In this document: in pieces, positions 59,384 through 64,000 of the stretch
Position numbering within the stretch: position 1 is the stretch's first letter
Layout of the letters: every line of letters starts with the position of its first letter
DNA from: Thiemannella venezuelensis
GTDB lineage: Bacteria > Actinomycetota > Actinomycetes > Streptosporangiales > Streptosporangiaceae
Direction of reading: 5' to 3'
DNA: 64,000 nucleotides
Assembly (NCBI RefSeq): GCF_014203605.1
Contig: NZ_JACHJJ010000023.1
Coordinates: 62,001 to 126,000, forward strand
Made by a program: the position numbers and the translations under genes
The notes under the pieces: generated by a model
The model's database searches: none
What the model was told of the DNA's origin: nothing
The model's input: only the letters and a program-made list of their open reading frames with translations

Positions 59384-59938
59384 CTAAGAGCCGGCAGCGG
59401 TGAGGCTCTCCAGCTCGATGCGCAGGGCGACGAGCTCGGCACGGTCGGGCTTGAGCCCCCATCCGGTCATCAGGCCGGCGCCGTCGACGGCGTTGAGGAT
59501 GACGGTGCGTGCTCCCACGGAGAGTCCGTCTTCGGCCATCTCCGCCTTCCAGCGGGCCCCGTCCTCGGCGACGATCTCGGGGACCCCAGGGGTGGCGGCG
59601 AGGGCGGCCAGGAGGAACAGCCGCTCGCCGACAGCGTCGATCCCGTCGCCCTCCAGTGACGCGCGGATGAAGGCGCGCGCCAGGCGGCCAGGCGCCCGGC
59701 CGTCCTCGATGCGCTCCTGCACCGCCTGGTGGAACCGGGCAAGCACGTCGCGGGCCAGCGCGATCCACAGCGCGTTCTTCGAGCTGTAGTGGTAGATCAC
59801 GGCCCCGCGGGTCAGGCCGGCCGCGACCGCCACGTCCTCAAGGGTCGCCCGGGCCCCCTGCGACACGACGACGCCCCTCGCGGCGTCCAGGATCAACCGC
59901 TTGGTGTCCTGGGGCCCTCGTCCTGCTGTGCGTCCCAT
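59384..59938 (-). CDS. TetR family transcriptional regulator
   Basis: 184 residues. HTH (TKRLILDAARGVVVSQGARAT, EDVAVAAGLTRGAVIYHYSSKNALW) plus a TetR C-terminal domain. GAGAGAG precedes the ATG at 59938. It lies between the amine oxidase and FAD monooxygenase genes, all on the minus strand, and both flavoenzyme genes have CTGAC-N2-GTCAGTA palindromes. It most likely represses both. No such site is seen before its own start. Confidence 0.87.
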   Translation of the reverse strand: MGRTAGRGPQDTKRLILDAARGVVVSQGARATLEDVAVAAGLTRGAVIYHYSSKNALWIALARDVLARFHQAVQERIEDGRAPGRLARAFIRASLEGDGIDAVGERLFLLAALAATPGVPEIVAEDGARWKAEMAEDGLSVGARTVILNAVDGAGLMTGWGLKPDRAELVALRIELESLTAAGS

Positions 59939-60033
59939 CAGTCTCTCTCACGTGCCGTAGCGATATCTCTCGGCGATCAGTGTGCCCGACCACCAGGCGA
60001 CCTCATGACAGTCGGTGACCCGCAGGCAGGGGC

Positions 60034-61206
60034 TCATGCCCGGCGAACGGCCCGCCTGCGGCTGTTGAACCTCGTCAGTGCCGCCGGGATGGTGGCCAAC
60101 AGGTCGCCGGCCCCTCCGGCGAGGGTGGCCACCCGGCTGCGTCCCTGCACCCCGGTGCTGAACTCCACGGCCCGCGCCGTGATGCTCTGCGCCGTCTTGG
60201 CGAAGGGGCGGATCTCGGCTTCGAGCCGCGCGAAGGCGGCCGTGACGTCATCCGTGTCCCGCAGGGACTCGGCCAGCGTCTTGGCGCCCTGCAACGACGC
60301 GTGCGCCCCCATCCCGGACACCGGGTCGATGCAGTGCGCGGAGTCGCCCAGGAGCACGACCCGGCGGGTGTACCAGCGTGGCAGCCGCACCTGCGAGAAC
60401 CGGGTCAGCTTGGTGTCTCGAGACTTCCGTGCCGCCACCGCGACCGCGCGCATGTCCGGGCCCAGGCGCTCGACCATGTCACAGACCCGCTCGACCAGCA
60501 TCGACTCGTCCGGCGTGGTCGCGCTCGGCACGGGAACAACCGCCATGACCGACGTCTGGTCGGTGTCCAGGAACGGGTAGATCAGCGACAGCATCCCTTC
60601 ACGAGACGCGATCACCGCACGCCCGTCGGGCAGGGGCACATCGGCGTTGATCCACACGTGGGACAGGCCATTGAGGTACACGCTGTGCGCTTGGGAGGCC
60701 AACGTCAGCCGGCGCACCGTCGAGTGCAGCCCGTCCGCCCCGACCACCATGTCGAATGACTCGGTCGAACCGTCGCTGAACCGGGCCAGGACGTCGTGGC
60801 TACGGTGCTCCAGCGCCTCGAGCCCGACGCCCAGCCGCGTTTGTACCGTGGCGGGCAGGTGCGCAAACAGTCTCGACAGCAGCACCGAACGGCGAGCAAG
60901 GCGCCACTCGCCGTCACCGTCGATCGTGAGCTCGCGGACCCTGCGGGTGCCCCACCGCACCGACATCGCCGGCGCCGCGAAGGTCACCCGGTCGATGATC
61001 TCCTGGCCGCCCATGAGTCGCAGGACCCGCACCGCTTGAGCGTCCAACTGCAGGAGGTAGCTGCTCGGGTACGGCTCGACCTCCTTGTCTACGAGCACGA
61101 CCTCCCATCCCTCGTGTTCCAACCACCACGCCGCGGCGCACCCGGCCATCCCGCAGCCCACCACCAGAGCCCGTCGGCGAACGGGCCCCACCGTCTCGGA
61201 TGCCAT
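60034..61206 (-). CDS. FAD-dependent monooxygenase (UbiH/PHBH family)
   Basis: 390 residues. The GxGxxG motif VVGCGMAGCAAAWWL, the DG motif VVGADGLHSTVRR and the GD motif RVVLLGDSAHCIDPVSGMGAHASLQGA are all present, so it is a group A flavoprotein hydroxylase using NAD(P)H and O2. An aromatic or polyketide substrate is typical; tetracycline-inactivating and antibiotic-tailoring enzymes are also in the family. GGAG lies 6-9 bases before the ATG, and a TetR-type half-palindrome overlaps its promoter. Confidence 0.88.
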   Translation of the reverse strand: MASETVGPVRRRALVVGCGMAGCAAAWWLEHEGWEVVLVDKEVEPYPSSYLLQLDAQAVRVLRLMGGQEIIDRVTFAAPAMSVRWGTRRVRELTIDGDGEWRLARRSVLLSRLFAHLPATVQTRLGVGLEALEHRSHDVLARFSDGSTESFDMVVGADGLHSTVRRLTLASQAHSVYLNGLSHVWINADVPLPDGRAVIASREGMLSLIYPFLDTDQTSVMAVVPVPSATTPDESMLVERVCDMVERLGPDMRAVAVAARKSRDTKLTRFSQVRLPRWYTRRVVLLGDSAHCIDPVSGMGAHASLQGAKTLAESLRDTDDVTAAFARLEAEIRPFAKTAQSITARAVEFSTGVQGRSRVATLAGGAGDLLATIPAALTRFNSRRRAVRRA

Positions 61207-61217
61207 CTACACTCCAA

Positions 61218-61241
61218 ATTAGTCTGACTCGTCAGTATAGT
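61218..61241. promoter_or_regulatory. Operator before the FAD monooxygenase gene
   Basis: CTGAC-TC-GTCAG with right arm GTCAGTATAGT (61231-61241), 10 of 11 equal to the right arm of the site at 58809-58832. The left arm matches less well (7 of 11). It lies 12 bp upstream of the start codon. Confidence 0.65.
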
Positions 61242-61614
61242 TAGGAAGGGGAGGCTGTCCAGGTGGTGGTGTGTTCTTACACTCCCGTAACCGAACGGCC
61301 AGTGACGTTAAGGAGCCTGGCGAGGGCGGCCGAGATACCTCGGAAAGCGGTCGCAGCGATCTTGATTGGCGGTGGCCTGGAGCTTCAGGCGGCGGTCCGG
61401 CCGCTCAGGGCTGATCCTCTCGGAGTGCCGAGTCGGCACGCGGAAACCGTTGGCGCCGAGAATGACCATGGCATGATCCCAGGATCGGATAATCGTTCGC
61501 CGACGGGGTGGCGGGTACGGCACAGTGCTTCATGACAGATAAGGGCCTGGATGCTGGCGGGTTCATCGCACGGAAGTGCCCCTTGAGCCCGCGTGCAGAA
61601 GGAGTTCGCGGCCG
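61242..61614. other. Intergenic region, no clear gene
   Basis: About 370 bp with only short open frames and no recognised motif. A short palindromic stretch GTGCCGAGTCGGCAC (61427-61441) is present. Confidence 0.35.
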
Positions 61615-61800
61615 TGGTCGATGCCGCCCGCTGCCGTTCTTGCTCCCCTCCGGCCAGGCCGTCGACAGTTCCCGCTTCACCGCGGTCCTGGCCGGCATCA
61701 AGGTCCACGTTCCGGTCGGCCGTCCCCGTATCCGGTCCGGCGCGGTCGCCGCCGACACGGTGTACTCCTCCCGCACCAACCGCGCCAACCGGGGCTCACG
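61615..61800 (+). pseudogene. IS5-family transposase, central fragment
   Basis: SGQAVDSSRFTAVLAGIKVHV then RPRIRSGAVAADTVYSSRTNRAN resembles the GRPRxRPDxVLADKAYSSRAxR segment (second catalytic Asp region) of IS5-type DDE transposases. Both ends are missing. A fragment of the same family in opposite orientation lies beyond the chemoreceptor at 63667. Confidence 0.65.
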
Positions 61801-62033
61801 CGGCGGTCACCCGGTCCGCCACGATGCGGCGCTGTGCACCGAGCGCGTTCCTGTCAAGAGAGTCGGTGGACCTCTCTTCTTCCAGGCGGCGGGGCTTCGG
61901 GTTAGTACCGGGTCCGTCGTCTGAGGATCGGGTGGATACGGCAAAGATCTTTCGGGGCTTCTCAGTACAGGCGGGCGAGGACCGATGGGAGGAGGAACCC
62001 GGAAGAGTGCCGGGCTCTCGCTGAGGAGACGTC

Positions 62034-63659
62034 ATGAAGGCTGCAACCATGCGCACGGACGCGGGCAGGCGTCGGCGGTGGGCCGATATGCCGATCGGCA
62101 TGAAGATCGCTTTCGCGATGCTGATCACGCTGCTCGTTTCATCGGCCGCCACGCTCGCCACACTGGTGCAGGCCAGTACCGTGCGCTCGGCGGGCCAGTC
62201 CATCTACACCGGCAATGTCCAGCCGATGGTGGTGATCTCCGACCTGCGTGACGCGGTCCGGGTACTGCGCCTGGACCAGAACGAGGTCCCCCTGCGCAAG
62301 GCGGGCACCGAGGCCATGCAGGAGACGCTCGACGAGGTCGACGGCGACATCCACAACATCACCGAGCTGCTGGAGGAGTACCGACCGGTCGCCGCCGCCC
62401 CGGACAAGGTCGAGGAGTTCGTCGACAGCTTCGACGCCTACAGCGTGATCGCCGAGCAGCAGATGCTGCCCGCCGCGCTCAAGGGTGATGTGGCGGCTTA
62501 TGTGTCGATCAAGGACACCGGCCAGGCCGATGAGCTCTGGGAGGCGTGCAAGGCTCTGCTCAAGGAGATGGTGGAGGCCGAGAAGAGCGAGGCCGCCGCC
62601 ACCGCTGCCGACCTGGACGCCGAGTACGACCGCGCCGTGGTCTTGTCGGTCGCCTTCCTGTCGGGGGCCGTGCTGCTCGGCCTGGCGCTGGCCGTGTGGG
62701 TCTCGCGAGGGATCAGCCGTCCGCTGCGCGGCGTCGCCGACGCCCTCAGCGCGGTCGCCGACGGCGACCTGGCCGTCGAAGTGCCCGACCCCGGTACCCG
62801 TGACGAGGTCGGGGTGATGGCCGGGGCGTTGCGCCGTTCGCTGGAGGCCATGCGTGCCAGTGTGCAGCAGGTGCTCACCCAGGCCCGACAGCTGTCGGCC
62901 GCCTCCGGTGAGCTGACCGGCCTGGCGGCGCGCATCGAGTCGGGTGCCACCGTCACCGCGGCGCAGTCGCACAGCGCCGCGGCGGCCGCCGACCAGGTCT
63001 CGGCCAGCGTCACCACCGTGGCCGGGGCCAGCGAGGAGATGAACGCCGCCATCGCCGACATCTCGCGCAGCGCCGCCAGCGCGGTCCAGGTCGCCCAGCA
63101 GGCGATGAACGTCGCCGCCCAGACCAACGCCTCCGTCGCCACGCTGGGTGCGGCCAGTGCCGAGGTGGGCGACGTGGTCAAGGTCATCAGCAGCATCGCC
63201 GAGCAGACCAACCTGCTGGCCCTGAACGCCACCATCGAGGCGGCGCGCGCCGGGGAGGCTGGCAAGGGATTCGCGGTCGTGGCGACCGAGGTCAAGGACC
63301 TGGCTCAGGAGACCGCCAAGGCGACCGAGGAGATCAGCCGCAAGATCGCCGCGATCCAGGCCAGCAGCACCGAGGCCGCGCGGGCGCTGTCGGAGATCAC
63401 CGGGATCGTCGAGCAGATCAACGAGCACCAGACCACGGTGGCCTCGGCGGTGGAGGAGCAGACGGCGACCACGCAGGAGATCAGCCGCAGCGTCGGCCAG
63501 GCGGCCACCGGCATGGACCAGATCGCGCGCAGCGTCACCGACGTCTCGCACGCGGCGGAGGAGTCCAACGCCGGCGCGGTGCAGGCGGCCGGGGCAGCGC
63601 AGCAGCTGGCCGATCTGGCGCGTGACCTCGACCGGTCGATCGCTCACTTCCGCGTCTGA
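62034..63659 (+). CDS. Methyl-accepting chemotaxis protein
   Basis: 541 residues. A first membrane helix (~25-45: [21 protein letters not shown]), an extracytoplasmic four-helix-bundle sensor (~46-200), a second helix ([22 protein letters not shown], ~202-223), a HAMP domain (~224-275) and a long coiled-coil signalling domain with the hairpin tip [43 protein letters not shown] split over about 383-425, which binds CheA/CheW. GAGGAG lies 6-11 bases before the ATG. No other che or flagellar genes are in the window; IS5 fragments lie on both sides. Confidence 0.93.
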   Translation: MKAATMRTDAGRRRRWADMPIGMKIAFAMLITLLVSSAATLATLVQASTVRSAGQSIYTGNVQPMVVISDLRDAVRVLRLDQNEVPLRKAGTEAMQETLDEVDGDIHNITELLEEYRPVAAAPDKVEEFVDSFDAYSVIAEQQMLPAALKGDVAAYVSIKDTGQADELWEACKALLKEMVEAEKSEAAATAADLDAEYDRAVVLSVAFLSGAVLLGLALAVWVSRGISRPLRGVADALSAVADGDLAVEVPDPGTRDEVGVMAGALRRSLEAMRASVQQVLTQARQLSAASGELTGLAARIESGATVTAAQSHSAAAAADQVSASVTTVAGASEEMNAAIADISRSAASAVQVAQQAMNVAAQTNASVATLGAASAEVGDVVKVISSIAEQTNLLALNATIEAARAGEAGKGFAVVATEVKDLAQETAKATEEISRKIAAIQASSTEAARALSEITGIVEQINEHQTTVASAVEEQTATTQEISRSVGQAATGMDQIARSVTDVSHAAEESNAGAVQAAGAAQQLADLARDLDRSIAHFRV

Positions 63660-63666
63660 ATCAGCG

Positions 63667-64000
63667 CTACGGGTGGGGTGGCCTCCCGGGGGTCACCCCA
63701 CCCGCCTTTGTCTCGATCTTCTCGGCGCAGTCGGTTAGGGCCTGTATAGAGTGCGGGGCTTCAGGCGGGCCAGAGCCGTGAATCCACAGGATCGCGCCGC
63801 GTAGGTGGAGCCCGGCCAGGTGGCTCGCTGGGGTCTTGTCGAAGCGAAAGGCGAGCCCGCGCCACTCCTTGATCCGATTGATGCGCTGCTCGGTGGTGTT
63901 GCGCTGCCTGTAGATCCGGGTCATGGCTGACCGGGCGGCCACCGCGACAGCCGCGTTCCTGCTCGGCGGCCCCCTGCAGCGCCGTGGCCACCTCGCCGTC
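63667..64000 (-). pseudogene. IS5-family transposase, C-terminal part (runs off the window)
   Basis: IYRQRNTTEQRINRIKEWRG then LAFRFDKTPASHLAGLHLRGAILWIHG is the conserved C-terminus of IS5-type transposases (catalytic Glu in VERxINRLKxWR). Upstream residues (CRGGRPVSHDPD) are in another frame, so a frameshift separates them. The gene continues past the window end. Confidence 0.75.

Overview
The window comes from a high-GC actinobacterium. Codon third positions are almost all G or C, starts are often GTG or TTG, and the gene set is typical of the phylum: RamB/isocitrate lyase, GpgS, mycofactocin genes, a PknB-type kinase and Tat-exported DyP. A Streptosporangiaceae-like genus is my guess; no rRNA or species marker is present.

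Positions 1-32,340 are orderly chromosome. In order they hold: the end of folP and a TrkA-type protein; a PLP decarboxylase with a TetR gene; a two-component system divergent from a LolA-like lipoprotein gene and an ABC-2 exporter; a YcnI copper gene with a membrane protein; a luciferase-like/FAD oxidase fusion facing a MarR gene; a three-gene ABC-2 exporter; an alpha/beta hydrolase; a Ser/Thr kinase; an RNA-like tract at 20.94-21.24 kb; HU; a second copper locus (membrane protein, PCuAC chaperone, DyP); isocitrate lyase with divergent RamB; a degenerate CHAT protein; GpgS; and an acyl-CoA dehydrogenase. The RNA tract can be read as two circularly permuted tRNA genes, each with its 3' half upstream of its 5' half.

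Positions 32,340-64,000 are an accessory region full of insertion-sequence debris (IS630, IS3, ISL3, ISAs1, IS701 and IS5 types). An IS3 element is split by a 3.09-kb ISL3-type transposon that carries an aldo/keto reductase and an HxlR regulator. Further along are a TetR/MFS efflux pair, a P450 homologue without the haem-ligating cysteine, a mycofactocin-type SDR, a CHASE-GGDEF protein and TetR/AraC regulators.

The mycofactocin locus lies at 49.8-54.95 kb on the minus strand: mftA, a fused mftB-mftC, mftD, mftE and mftF. A 310-bp block holding the mftA promoter, ribosome-binding site and first codons is duplicated 1,444 bp upstream. There it is joined in frame to a short-chain dehydrogenase, so this SDR starts with the first 20 residues of MftA. 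Beyond it are a cupin, a flavin amine oxidase, a TetR gene and a FAD monooxygenase, with matching palindromes in front of the two flavoenzymes. A chemoreceptor between IS5 fragments ends the window.

The main points of interest are the permuted tRNA candidates, the MftA-leader/SDR fusion, the Cys-less P450 and the passenger-carrying ISL3 element.
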